Part shown: positions 25,983 to 33,575 of the stretch, piece after piece | How the letters are laid out: each line of letters begins with the position of its first letter | How positions within the stretch are numbered: position 1 is the stretch's first letter | Source: Pristimantibacillus sp052113225 | GTDB lineage: Bacteria; Bacillota; Bacilli; Paenibacillales; Paenibacillaceae | NCBI RefSeq assembly: GCF_052113225.1 | Contig: NZ_JBFRCT010000002.1 | Coordinates: 248,001-312,000 of the forward strand | Direction: 5' to 3' | Length of the DNA stretch: 64,000 nt | Position numbers and translations under genes: made by a program | Notes under the pieces: model-generated | What the model saw: the letters and a program-made list of their open reading frames with translations, nothing else | Databases searched by the model: none | What the model was told of the DNA's origin: nothing

Positions 25983-26846
25983 TTAATTGTCTGCATCTAC
26001 GGACCGGAATAACCGATACAAGTGCATGGCGAGGTAACCAACTTCATCGGGAGAGACTGTAAGCTTAAGTCTTTCTCCAATCATTTGAGCAATTACTTCC
26101 GCCTGACGATGCTCAGTAGGTATCTTGTCTCTAATCTCTGCAGCGAACGGATTGGCCGACTCTTTGCTTTGCAGAATGCGTTCCATCATGTACCGAAGAT
26201 GCATGATCAGCCTTGCGTAATCAGAGCTTTTCCTCTGCAGAGGTGCTCCGCGCCATTCTTCAATTCGCTCAACGATCTCGTTCATCAGCTCCGTTAGCTG
26301 AACAAGCTGTCCCGCTGTTACGGACCCTGCTGCTGAATACACGTGATACGTTAGAAATCCAACTTCATCTTCAGGGATAATGACGTCGAATTTCTCGCTA
26401 ATCATCTTGGCTGCTTTAGCTGCAATTTTGTACTCTTGGGGATAACACATTTTCGTTTCATATAGAAAAGGATTGACGATTTCCATGCCATTTCTTAACC
26501 GGTAGACGACAAACTGGATATGACTTGGCAAGGCAAAATACACTTTCGGATCGACAGGTGTCCCAAGCCTTTCCCTAATTTCATCGATGATCTGCTCAGA
26601 GATGTGCACCACATCCTGATCAAGCTCCTCGAGTAATGAGTGGTATTGCAAGGCTTTGTCACGGTCGTCCAGCCGGTAACGCTTCTCAATTCGTGGGTCC
26701 TCCGCATCGATATGTTTTTGGCCCTTGCACGAGAAGCCGATGCCTTTGCCAAACAGCACATATTCTCTCGATGAGTTCGGTTCCATCGTAAGTATGACAT
26801 TGTTCCCAACAATCCGATCGATCCGAAGCAGCCCCGTAAGTCCCAC
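25983..26846 (-). CDS. glcT: PTS operon transcription antiterminator, BglG/GlcT family
   Basis: A 287-residue RNA-binding antiterminator; GTG 26846 is chosen because GGAGGG lies 5-7 bases upstream, giving the usual CAT domain start (RIDRIVGNNVILTM, VLFGKGIGF). Two PRD domains follow (residues ~65-170 and ~175-287), with conserved histidines at HISEQI, LPSHIQF, MHLRYM and TEHRQAE. It should bind the RAT in its own leader when not phosphorylated by the PTS and let transcription pass the terminator, making the operon autoregulated. Assignment to GlcT rather than LicT rests on the operon content. Confidence 0.88.
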   Translation of the reverse strand: MGLTGLLRIDRIVGNNVILTMEPNSSREYVLFGKGIGFSCKGQKHIDAEDPRIEKRYRLDDRDKALQYHSLLEELDQDVVHISEQIIDEIRERLGTPVDPKVYFALPSHIQFVVYRLRNGMEIVNPFLYETKMCYPQEYKIAAKAAKMISEKFDVIIPEDEVGFLTYHVYSAAGSVTAGQLVQLTELMNEIVERIEEWRGAPLQRKSSDYARLIMHLRYMMERILQSKESANPFAAEIRDKIPTEHRQAEVIAQMIGERLKLTVSPDEVGYLAMHLYRLFRSVDADN

Positions 26847-26888
26847 GCCAATCCCTCCTCTCAGTAGTAAATTCCCCATTTTGAGCAC

Positions 26889-26940
26889 AAAAAAACCAAG
26901 GAAAGAGACCGCCGTATTACGGGCGGATACTCTCCTTGGC
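26889..26940 (-). terminator. Conditional leader terminator of the PTS operon
   Basis: On the minus strand CCAAGGAGAG and CTCTTTCCTTGG form a long stem enclosing a second palindrome (CCGCCC-gtaata-CGGCGG region), followed by T7. The 5' edge of the stem overlaps the RAT, so protein binding there would block the terminator. Confidence 0.88.
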
Positions 26941-26968
26941 TCATGCCTAGTCGGACTAGTAACATGCC
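26938..26968 (-). promoter_or_regulatory. RAT (ribonucleic antiterminator) element
   Basis: On the minus strand the leader reads GGCATGTTACTAG, then TCCGA, then CTAGGCATGAGCC. This follows the BglG/SacY/LicT/GlcT RAT pattern (GGxxTGTTACTG...CAGGCAxxACC). It directly precedes and overlaps the terminator. Confidence 0.85.
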
Positions 26969-26999
26969 AAAAGGCTTGTTATATATTTGGCTCGATATC

Positions 27000-27028
27000 A
27001 CTATAAAACATGTAACCGTTTACGTCAA
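27000..27028 (-). promoter_or_regulatory. Sigma-A promoter of the PTS operon with overlapping cre-like site
   Basis: On the minus strand TTGACG (27023-27028) and TATAGT (27000-27005) are separated by exactly 17 bases. The spacer carries ATGTAACCGTTTACG on the plus strand (27010-27024), which agrees with 14 of 15 positions of the CcpA cre consensus WTGNAANCGNWNNCW. This predicts catabolite repression of the operon. Confidence 0.75.
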
Positions 27029-27061
27029 TTGAAAAATATTCATTCATCCTGCTGGGACGAT

Positions 27062-27245
27062 GATCCCATTACGTGCCTCAACGATGAGTTTTTTTTTTGG
27101 TGACTAGTACGCTGCCTGAGTTGATAACACTTACTTGCACAGTACCAGTTCCCTCTGTAGGAACGGGAACAATGGGGGTTACCACAACAACGTCAACCTG
27201 GGGGGAAGGCGGCGTGAACAGAATAATAATGAGATTAGAGTCAAG
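27062..27245 (-). other. Orphan minus-strand reading frame, possible gene remnant
   Basis: A frame of about 60 codons is open on the minus strand and translates to a protein-like sequence (PQVDVVVVTPIVPVPTEG, then GTVQVSVINSGSVLVTKKK) ending at a TGA. It has no ATG/GTG/TTG start with RBS, and an in-frame stop lies just upstream near 27250. It may be the 3' remnant of a surface-protein gene, near other decayed genes. The rest of the ~370 bases between promoter and 27399 shows nothing recognisable. Confidence 0.25.
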
Positions 27246-27398
27246 CGATCATGATATATACCCATAAAATGAAAGAACGGGTATATGAAGACCCTAAATC
27301 CACGCTCAACTAGAGGCGGTGGTGAACCACTTCGTACTGATTCTCATATAATGGACGATAAGGTATTTTAATAGAAACATAGGTGGAGGCGGTGATAA

Positions 27399-27590
27399 GT
27401 GACAACGCTTATTTCCCATTTCTACAATGAACAGTATTTGCTGCCCTGGTGGCTGATGCACCATGTCCCCTTATTTAATCATGGGATACTTATTAACAGA
27501 GGATCTTCCGATCAGTATGTCGAGATTATCCGGAAGATGGCTCCACACTGGGAGATTCGGAATAGTAAGGTGCCAGATTTTCATGAGATT
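27399..27590 (+). pseudogene. Glycosyltransferase N-terminal fragment
   Basis: GTG 27399 behind GGAGG opens a frame whose first ~64 residues (TTLISHFYNEQYLLPWWL, HHVPLFNHGILINRGSSD, WEIRNSKVPDF) resemble the start of family-2-like glycosyltransferases found in Bacillota polysaccharide loci. After about residue 64 the similarity switches to a sugar-nucleotide epimerase tail, so only the N-terminal piece of the transferase survives. Confidence 0.7.
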
Positions 27591-27873
27591 GAGGACGCAG
27601 CAGATGCGCTTGTTGCCTTGTTGGAAAGCCGTTGCCAAGGTACAGTTAATTAGCTTCCGGAAAGCCTGTCTAATTACAGCAGCTCGTAGGCTAATAGGAG
27701 AGCAGATGGGGGAAGATAGTCTCACCAGATTCGGAAAAGATGAGCCAATTGAGCCTCTATTCATAGGGGCAGATGTCACAAGGCTGACGAATGAAGTACA
27801 ATGGAAGCCAGGGTACATACTAACTGAAGGGCTCAAGCGAACAATTCAATGGTATGCCGCGCAGATGGAGTAA
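27591..27873 (+). pseudogene. NAD-dependent epimerase/dehydratase C-terminal fragment, frameshifted
   Basis: Residues DAADALVALLESRCQGTVN (frame of 27399) are the usual 'ADAL...GTVNIASG' segment of extended SDR epimerases. A TAG follows, the ASGKPV piece is legible one frame over, and LIGEQMG through ADVTRLTNEVQWKPGYIL and EGLKRTIQWY is open in a third frame ending at 27873. At least two frameshifts and internal stops show decay. Fused in line to the glycosyltransferase remnant. Confidence 0.7.
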
Positions 27874-27972
27874 TCCTTATTCTGCATCGCCTGCACGGAA
27901 TTGGCTGCTTCTTTTTTTTGCGGCTTTGCTTGACGAAAGCTGTAATATTAGGCACAATTACTTAGATAGGTC

Positions 27973-28005
27973 ACTTACTATACGTATATAACTTACTTTA
28001 CGTAT
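27973..28005 (+). promoter_or_regulatory. Direct repeat operator candidate upstream of LLM oxidoreductase
   Basis: ACTTACTATACGTAT (27973-27987) and ACTTACTTTACGTAT (27991-28005) differ at one base and are spaced 18 bp apart, 75 bases before the start codon. The ACTTACT core also occurs upstream of the second LLM gene and pirin. Likely a regulator binding site; the regulator is unknown. Confidence 0.5.
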
Positions 28006-28079
28006 TTGGATAGGGACGGAAGCATGGCTAATCATTAGATGATGTCATCACGTTTAGCTTTGCTGAGGAGGACAAACAG

Positions 28080-29135
28080 ATGGATTCATCACAGAATAAC
28101 GGACAATTTGAATTTGGTATTTATACACTAGGTGATCTTGCGGTTAATTCCGAAAGCGGGGAATTAAAAAATGCCGGAGATCGAATGAAAGAAATTATTA
28201 AGGCTGCTATTATCGCTGATGAAGCAGGGATTGATGTATTTGGGGTTGGTGAACATCATCGGCTGGACTTTGTACTATCCTCACCTCCGGTTGTATTGGC
28301 AGCGATCGCACAGGCTACATCCCGCATTCGACTAACGAGTGCAACAACGGTACTTGGTACTGCAGATCCGGTAAGAGTGTTCGAAGACTTTGCTTCGCTT
28401 GATCTCATCTCGGATGGACGTGCGGAGATTATCGCCGGACGTGGTGCTTATATTGAATCTTTTCCTTTGTTCGGTTACGAACTGGATGATTATAAAGAGC
28501 TGTTCGCAGAGAAGCTGGAATTAATGAATCAGCTCAATTTGTCTGAACGAGTAACATGGAGCGGCCGACTTCGAACACCTCTTGATGAAGCGGAGATTGC
28601 ACCACGCCCGGCACAACCAAAGCTTCCGCTATGGGTAGGTGTTGGCAGTACGGCAGAAAGTGCAGCCCTCGCAGGTAAACAAGGGGCAGGAATGGCGCTG
28701 GCGCTGCTTGGGGGAGAATCGGCCAAATACAAGCATTTGGTCGATTGTTATAGAGAAGCGGGCATTGCTGCTGGATATGGGCAGGAGGATTTGCGAGTTG
28801 CCATTACCGGTCATTGCTATGTTGCGGAGACAACAGAGCAGGCATTGGATGAATTCTTCGTAGGTTACAGCACCTATTATTCGCAGTTTATGGGCGGCAA
28901 GGAAAGTGGAAAACCACTTTCGTGGGAGGAGTTCGAAATGCTTGCCCAGTTTCTTGCTATAGGCAGCCCTGAGCTGATTGCGGAGAAAATTATTTCACAG
29001 CATGAGCTGTTTGGTCATTCCCGGTTTATGGCTCAGATGGACATCGGGGGTATGCCGCTTTCCCAAGTCACAAATTCGATTGAGCTGTTGGCGAAAAAAG
29101 TTGCTCCTCTCGTTAGAGCGGCATTAAAGAAATAA
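28080..29135 (+). CDS. LLM-class flavin-dependent oxidoreductase
   Basis: A 351-residue bacterial-luciferase-like monooxygenase with ATG 28080 after GAGGAGG. Features include the N-terminal beta strand FGIYTLGDL, GVGEHHRLDFV (the conserved EHH motif of the family), TTVLGTADPVRVFEDFASLDLIS and IAGRGAY. Members use FMNH2 or F420H2; substrate unknown. An unrelated-subfamily LLM gene lies at 55512. Next to an FMN riboswitch gene, which may be coincidence. Confidence 0.88.
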   Translation: MDSSQNNGQFEFGIYTLGDLAVNSESGELKNAGDRMKEIIKAAIIADEAGIDVFGVGEHHRLDFVLSSPPVVLAAIAQATSRIRLTSATTVLGTADPVRVFEDFASLDLISDGRAEIIAGRGAYIESFPLFGYELDDYKELFAEKLELMNQLNLSERVTWSGRLRTPLDEAEIAPRPAQPKLPLWVGVGSTAESAALAGKQGAGMALALLGGESAKYKHLVDCYREAGIAAGYGQEDLRVAITGHCYVAETTEQALDEFFVGYSTYYSQFMGGKESGKPLSWEEFEMLAQFLAIGSPELIAEKIISQHELFGHSRFMAQMDIGGMPLSQVTNSIELLAKKVAPLVRAALKK

Positions 29136-29162
29136 ACGCTTTCTAAATCTTACTATTCACAC

Positions 29163-29191
29163 TAGACAACTCGGATAAACGGCGTTATACT
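29163..29191 (+). promoter_or_regulatory. Sigma-A promoter of the FMN-riboswitch transcript
   Basis: TAGACA (29163-29168) and TATACT (29186-29191) are separated by 17 bases, 30 bases upstream of the riboswitch. Confidence 0.6.
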
Positions 29192-29220
29192 CAATCCAAT
29201 CAATTAAAAAAAACGGAATA

Positions 29221-29380
29221 AGGATCTTCGGGGCAGGGTGAAATTCCTGACCGGCGGTAAATGTTTATCTATCTATTAAGATGCGTAAGCAAAGCCCGCG
29301 ACTCCCTGAGCTGACAACAGCAAGGGGACTGACTTGGTGCAACTCCAAGGCCGACGGTATAGTCCGGATGATAGAAGATC
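29221..29380 (+). promoter_or_regulatory. FMN riboswitch (RFN element)
   Basis: Nearly consensus RFN sequence: AGGATCTTCGGGGCAGGGTG at 29221, then AAATTCCTGACCGGCGGT, AAGCCCGCGAC at 29294, TGGTGCAACTCCAAGGCC, and GACGGTATAGTCCGGATGAT closing with AGAAGATC at 29373, which pairs with GATCTT to make P1. FMN binding should favour the downstream terminator. Confidence 0.97.
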
Positions 29381-29436
29381 ACTTGATTAAGCTTGCAGTA
29401 GGCGGGAAACCGCTGATATGCATGTTTATTTAAGTT

Positions 29437-29477
29437 GGCCCCGGTTCGCGCGATAAGCGTGAGTCGGGGCTTTTTTG
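29437..29477 (+). terminator. FMN-responsive terminator
   Basis: GGCCCCG (29437-29443) pairs with CGGGGC (29465-29470), with a partly paired interior and T6 after it. It lies between the riboswitch and the start codon at 29510, the expected expression platform. Confidence 0.88.
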
Positions 29478-29509
29478 CTCTCGTCCTGTATTCAGAAGGA
29501 GTAATTAAG

Positions 29510-30442
29510 ATGAACAACGTTACCGCAGCACCAATGATTCGGACAAAAACACCAATCCGGGCAGAATTCTGGCTGGTCGTACTGGGGGCAGCGCTATGGG
29601 GCGTTGATCCGGTATTTCGTATTATTTTGTTAAAAACACTCACTTCCACACAAATCGTATTGCTGGAGCATGTGATCTTGTTCCTTGCCGCGGCGCCCGT
29701 ATTATGGAAACATCGTGCAGAGCTGCGAGGAGTCCGTCTCCGTCAATTAGGTGCTTTGCTCTTTATTTCTTGGGGAGGCTCGGCGCTGGCGACGATCTTG
29801 TTCACGCAAGGGCTCGCGCACGGAAACCCCAATGCCGTACTGCTCTTGCAGAAGCTGCAGCCTTTGTTTGCCATCGTGTTGGCAAGGGTGCTGCTGAAAG
29901 AACTGCTGCCAGCAAAGATTGGACCACTGCTTGTAATCGCGCTTGTTGGGACATACTTGCTTACGTTTGGCTTTTCTCTCCCATTTGGCCATATGAACGA
30001 ATTTGTTCAGGTAGGCAGCTTGTTGTCACTTGGTGCAGCTGCATTATGGGGCGGCTCAACGGTGATGGGGCGTTACCTGCTTGGCAGCATGAAATATGAG
30101 ACGGTTACATCGCTTCGCTTCATGCTGGCATTACCTTTGTTATTGGTCATTACTTGGTCCGAAGGGGCCGCATGGAAGATGTCCGAGGGGACTGATCTTG
30201 CGGCTGTTATCGTCAATCTGCTGCTGCAAGCACTGCTGCCGGGGCTTCTCAGTTTGCTTGTTTATTATAAAGGGTTAAGTGTTATTAAGGCGTCTTATGC
30301 AACCATTGCCGAGCTTAGTTTTCCGATGGTGGGCGTGCTGCTCAACTGGACGGTATTCGGGCAAGTGATTACAACGGCTCAACTTGTTGGCTTTGTATTT
30401 ATATGGTTTACCTTATACTTCATTTCGAGACAGCAGAATTAA
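29510..30442 (+). CDS. DMT/EamA-family transporter under FMN riboswitch, candidate riboflavin transporter
   Basis: Start ATG 29510 after AGAAGGAG; an upstream frame extension runs through the terminator and is rejected. The 310-residue protein has ten predicted helices in two EamA repeats (ALWGVDPVFRIILLKTL near residue 28; ALWGGSTVMGRYLLGSM near residue 182). Riboflavin transporters of the DMT superfamily (RibN, ImpX) are known. Because its only visible control is an FMN riboswitch, riboflavin/flavin uptake is the best guess, though export cannot be excluded. Confidence 0.85.
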   Translation: MNNVTAAPMIRTKTPIRAEFWLVVLGAALWGVDPVFRIILLKTLTSTQIVLLEHVILFLAAAPVLWKHRAELRGVRLRQLGALLFISWGGSALATILFTQGLAHGNPNAVLLLQKLQPLFAIVLARVLLKELLPAKIGPLLVIALVGTYLLTFGFSLPFGHMNEFVQVGSLLSLGAAALWGGSTVMGRYLLGSMKYETVTSLRFMLALPLLLVITWSEGAAWKMSEGTDLAAVIVNLLLQALLPGLLSLLVYYKGLSVIKASYATIAELSFPMVGVLLNWTVFGQVITTAQLVGFVFIWFTLYFISRQQN

Positions 30443-30515
30443 GGAATGGATTCTGAGTCTTAAACCGCTTTCACATCAGGTGAAATGCTGATATACTGCG
30501 GTTGGAGGTGTAGGA

Positions 30516-31505
30516 ATGATGGAGAATAAAACGATAAAATGGGGTATTCTTGGAGCAGGCTGGATTGCATCCCAATTTGCCCGTGACTTGGCACATGCAC
30601 AAGATGTGGAGCTTACTGCGGTTGGGTCCCGTTCAAAGGAAAAGGCGGAAGCTTTTGCAGAAAAGTTCGGCTTTGCTCGTGCCTATGGCAGCTATGAAGA
30701 ACTAGTTAATGATGCTGAGATCGATATTATTTATGTAGCAACGCCGCACCCTTCGCATAAGGAACATGTACTAAAGTGTCTGCGTGCAGGCAAAGCAGTA
30801 ATCTGTGAGAAGCCATTTACGGTAAATGTGAAAGAAGCAGAGGAAGTTGTACAGTTCGCCAGAGAGAATAAGATTTTCTTGATGGAAGCCATGTGGACAA
30901 GATTCCTGCCAGTTATCCGTAAAGTCCGCGAATGGATTGCTGAAGGCCGAATTGGCGAGGTACGCCTGATTAAAGCAGACTTTGGCTTCCGTACAGGAGT
31001 GAACCCTGAAGGACGATTGTTTAACCCGGCACTTGCCGGCGGCGCGCTCCTTGACGTTGGTATTTATCCGTTATCCTTTGCTTCTATGTTACTTGGTGCG
31101 AATCCAAAGCAAGTATTAAGCACAGCACAGCTCGGTGAGACAGGCGTCGATGAGGAATGCAGCATCCTTTTGTCGTATGAGGGTGGTCAAACCGCGATGC
31201 TGAATGCAGCGATCAGGCTGAATTCAGGAAGTGACGCCTTCATAATCGGTACTGCAGGTTCGATCCGTATTCCATCGTTCTTTAACGCTAAAACTGCGAC
31301 CATTACTGCAGAAGACGGAACGGAAGAGACGTTTGCTGATGATCGCACAACACTTGGTTATGTTTATGAAGCAGAGGCAGCAGGACAATATCTGCGGGAA
31401 GGCAAGCTCGAGAGCGATATTATTTCGCTCGATGAAACGCTGCAGCTAATGCGCATGATGGATGGCATCCGTCAGCAATGGGGACTTCGTTATCCTTTTG
31501 AATAA
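30516..31505 (+). CDS. Gfo/Idh/MocA family oxidoreductase
   Basis: A 329-residue NAD(P)-dependent dehydrogenase with ATG 30516 behind TTGGAGG. The Rossmann motif GILGAGWIASQFARDL is at residues ~10-25, and CEKPF of the family is near residue 98. A C-terminal dimerisation domain follows. Substrate, presumably a sugar or cyclitol, cannot be read. Own terminator; no operon partners. Confidence 0.92.
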   Translation: MMENKTIKWGILGAGWIASQFARDLAHAQDVELTAVGSRSKEKAEAFAEKFGFARAYGSYEELVNDAEIDIIYVATPHPSHKEHVLKCLRAGKAVICEKPFTVNVKEAEEVVQFARENKIFLMEAMWTRFLPVIRKVREWIAEGRIGEVRLIKADFGFRTGVNPEGRLFNPALAGGALLDVGIYPLSFASMLLGANPKQVLSTAQLGETGVDEECSILLSYEGGQTAMLNAAIRLNSGSDAFIIGTAGSIRIPSFFNAKTATITAEDGTEETFADDRTTLGYVYEAEAAGQYLREGKLESDIISLDETLQLMRMMDGIRQQWGLRYPFE

Positions 31506-31527
31506 TAAATATTATTAGGTTACAAAG

Positions 31528-31560
31528 ACACTGTTTCAGCTACTGGAGCAGTGTTTTTTA
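31528..31560 (+). terminator. Terminator of the Gfo/Idh gene
   Basis: ACACTG (31528-31533) pairs with CAGTGT (31549-31554), with inner pairing in the loop and T6 afterwards. Confidence 0.75.
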
Positions 31561-31773
31561 ATTTTGGAGTAGACCACACTCTTATTAGCAGGCTGTGGGA
31601 TTGTCATGCAGACACGTACATTGGATTTAATACAATCCTATATTGATAAGCCAATTTCTGGTTGCAAGGTGCCGATTATGCTGTATCATATCCAATTTAG
31701 CTAAGATAAAGCCGAACTAAAGTGCAATTTTGCTGGATAGAATACAGCCTGATTCACTTAGACAAAAAAAGTA

Positions 31774-31794
31774 GCCCACATCTGGGATGTGGGC
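31774..31794 (-). terminator. Orphan terminator-like hairpin
   Basis: GCCCACATC-tgg-GATGTGGGC is a perfect 9-bp stem; on the minus strand it is followed by TACTTTTTTTG, as in a rho-independent terminator. No minus-strand gene ends here. It sits in a 468-base gene-free stretch (31506-31973) where nothing else was recognised; a small minus-strand RNA is one possibility. Confidence 0.5.
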
Positions 31795-31973
31795 CAAAAG
31801 ACAAGCTATATCAAATAGGGAGTATGGTTAATTATGTCCTGCCAATATTAAACAAAGCTGAAAAGAACGTTAGTTTCACATAAAAAAATATGGGCATATC
31901 GCGGCATAGCTAAGGTATAATGTTCACTATATTATGATCGAGTTCAATTATCAGCGATGAGGGAGACTTTTAT

Positions 31974-32540
31974 ATGGAAAATATTAATTTTTGTCTCGCA
32001 TGCGGGGATAAATTAGAAGTTCGGAACATTGGTGGAGAAGACCGTAAGGCATGTCCAAGCTGCAGCTTTGTACATTGGGGCAACTACAGCATTGGAGTAG
32101 GAGCTTGTGTCGTTAAAGATAATAAAGTACTACTCGTTCGCCGGGCCCAAGAGCCTGGTAAAGGTTATTGGACAACGCCAGGCGGTTATATCGAGCAGCT
32201 GGAGCAAATTAGAGGCTCGATTGCCCGTGAAGTTTGGGAAGAGACAGGCGTTCGTGCGATTGTTACCAAAATTATCGGCCTGCGTGACCGGCCACATTCC
32301 GTTCATGATGTCTATATCACCTTTGAAATGGAGTACATAGACGGCGTGCCACGTCCTGACGACGTGGAGGTAGACGGTGCAGGCTTCTTCAGCCTTGAAG
32401 AGATGGAGTCGATGAACGTTGCTGATCTGACAGCATGGCAGGTCGATATCGCTCTGAACGGCGGCGAAGGCGGCTTGCATGAAGATACCCATCCAATCCG
32501 CGAAAGCCTTAAGAAATACGGGTTGTACCGGACGAAGTAA
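31974..32540 (+). CDS. NUDIX hydrolase with N-terminal zinc ribbon
   Basis: A 188-residue protein with ATG 31974 after GAGGGAG. Cys7/Cys10 and Cys27/Cys30 make a zinc ribbon like that of NudC-type enzymes. The NUDIX box is complete, from GYIEQLEQ through REVWEETGV (G-x5-E-x7-REUxEExGU). It hydrolyses nucleoside-diphosphate-linked compounds; substrate unknown (NADH, ADP-ribose or other). Confidence 0.92.
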   Translation: MENINFCLACGDKLEVRNIGGEDRKACPSCSFVHWGNYSIGVGACVVKDNKVLLVRRAQEPGKGYWTTPGGYIEQLEQIRGSIAREVWEETGVRAIVTKIIGLRDRPHSVHDVYITFEMEYIDGVPRPDDVEVDGAGFFSLEEMESMNVADLTAWQVDIALNGGEGGLHEDTHPIRESLKKYGLYRTK

Positions 32541-32545
32541 ACTCC

Positions 32546-32590
32546 AAACTGACGCTTCAAACTGACGACAGTTTGAAGCGTCAGTTTTAT
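32546..32590 (+). terminator. Terminator of the NUDIX gene
   Basis: AAACTGACGCTTCAAACTG (32546-32564) pairs perfectly with its complement at 32569-32587 over 19 bp, loop 4, then TATTTT. Confidence 0.9.
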
Positions 32591-32668
32591 TTTAATATGA
32601 AAGGAAACAAAACGATTAATTTCGCTTCTCGTTACGACATTGAGTTAGGGGAGAGCCGTGAGTAAAAA

Positions 32669-33325
32669 ATGACGTATAAAGAATCTCAAATGGGAAAAGC
32701 ATCTGTGTGGTTGCGTCTAGTATTAATAGCAGTAATTTTATTTAGTATATCATCAGTGGTTTATTTCCTTCTCAGTTCAACGGCATATCTTCAACGAGGG
32801 ATGGATCTTATAGGAACTACGTACCTAGTGAGTGTATGTATCCCAATACTAATAGGCACGTTGATTTTAACTGGGTTGCTTATTAATGGATGGTCTCCAA
32901 CGAACGGAAAAGGATATGTAAAATTCTTTCTTGGAATTGTCCTAATAATCCTATTCGCAGCTACCTTAATTGGTAGTGTTAATTCAAATGGATGGACAAA
33001 ACAAAAGATGGAAAGTGATACCTTAAAAATGACGGCGGATGGAGCATATGAATATCGAATTGATTTAATTAATTTATTCCAAAGAAACAGCCGAGCGCGG
33101 CTCTACCTAAAGAATGTTGACTCCGGAGAGGAATCTTACATCCCGGTTAATATTAAGACGCGTAAATTAGTGAGCATCGGGGTCGGGAAAGTTAACCATT
33201 GGGTTAAACTTGAACCAACGAACAATTCCTTAGAGTATATTCTGTATACGACACAAGAGCTCCGTTTACCTGAGGAGAGATTCAAAATCGACATTCCATC
33301 AGGTACATCGAGCCCACTGGATTAA
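32669..33325 (+). CDS. Hypothetical membrane protein
   Basis: A 218-residue protein I do not recognise. Three hydrophobic helices (about residues 14-36, 45-72 and 84-104) are followed by a ~115-residue soluble C-terminal domain, presumably extracellular, with mixed beta-strand character (ARLYLKNVDSGEESYIPVNI). The AT-rich codon use contrasts with its neighbours, which may indicate acquisition. RBS is GAGAGCC-like and weak. Single gene with its own terminator. Confidence 0.7.
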   Translation: MTYKESQMGKASVWLRLVLIAVILFSISSVVYFLLSSTAYLQRGMDLIGTTYLVSVCIPILIGTLILTGLLINGWSPTNGKGYVKFFLGIVLIILFAATLIGSVNSNGWTKQKMESDTLKMTADGAYEYRIDLINLFQRNSRARLYLKNVDSGEESYIPVNIKTRKLVSIGVGKVNHWVKLEPTNNSLEYILYTTQELRLPEERFKIDIPSGTSSPLD

Positions 33326-33329
33326 TGCA

Positions 33330-33368
33330 AAGAGAGCCCCGGAACTATGTCCGGGGCTCTCTTATTTT
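33330..33368 (+). terminator. Terminator of the hypothetical membrane protein gene
   Basis: AAGAGAGCCCCGGA (33330-33343) pairs with TCCGGGGCTCTCTT (33350-33363), then ATTTT. Confidence 0.9.
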
Positions 33369-33371
33369 CCC

Positions 33372-33404
33372 TGTCCCTCCCCTAGATAAACAGGGGGAGG
33401 GACA
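33372..33404. other. Perfect 11-bp hairpin, function unknown
   Basis: TGTCCCTCCCC (33372-33382) is exactly complementary to GGGGAGGGACA (33394-33404) with an 11-base loop. No T run follows, so it is not a standard terminator. It abuts the structured repeat element that begins just after it. Confidence 0.5.
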
Positions 33405-33406
33405 AA

Positions 33407-33575
33407 GCATTTGTAAGGGAGAGTGTGTGGAGGGAAAGTATTGTCTGAAGGAGTGCAGCGTTTGCTTTTGGGAGTCATGAAATCACATTAAAAATTCTAA
33501 TCAAATTTCATGATCCCAACGCAACCGAAGACGATACTTTCCTGCAGCACATAACTAACTCTCTTACATTTGCTT
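33407..33575 (-). repeat. Structured intergenic repeat, copy 1
   Basis: Read on the minus strand: outer stem GGAAAGTATCGTCT (33529-33542) with AGACAATACTTTCC (33433-33446), a 4-bp helix TTGC/GCAA, an inner stem ATGAAAT-type (33505-33517 with 33470-33483), and a ~21-base loop containing AATTTTTAATGTG. The 3' segment AAGCAAACGCTGCACTCC closes it. A further outer pairing (TGTAAG with CTTACA) extends the element into the last bases of the PRPP synthetase gene. Copies 2 and 3 (41451, 60683) share layout, loop and 3' segment. Confidence 0.75.

Noticed and set aside
29269..29649. Minus-strand frame across the FMN riboswitch
   Set aside because: It only mirrors the riboswitch and the start of the transporter; no start signal.
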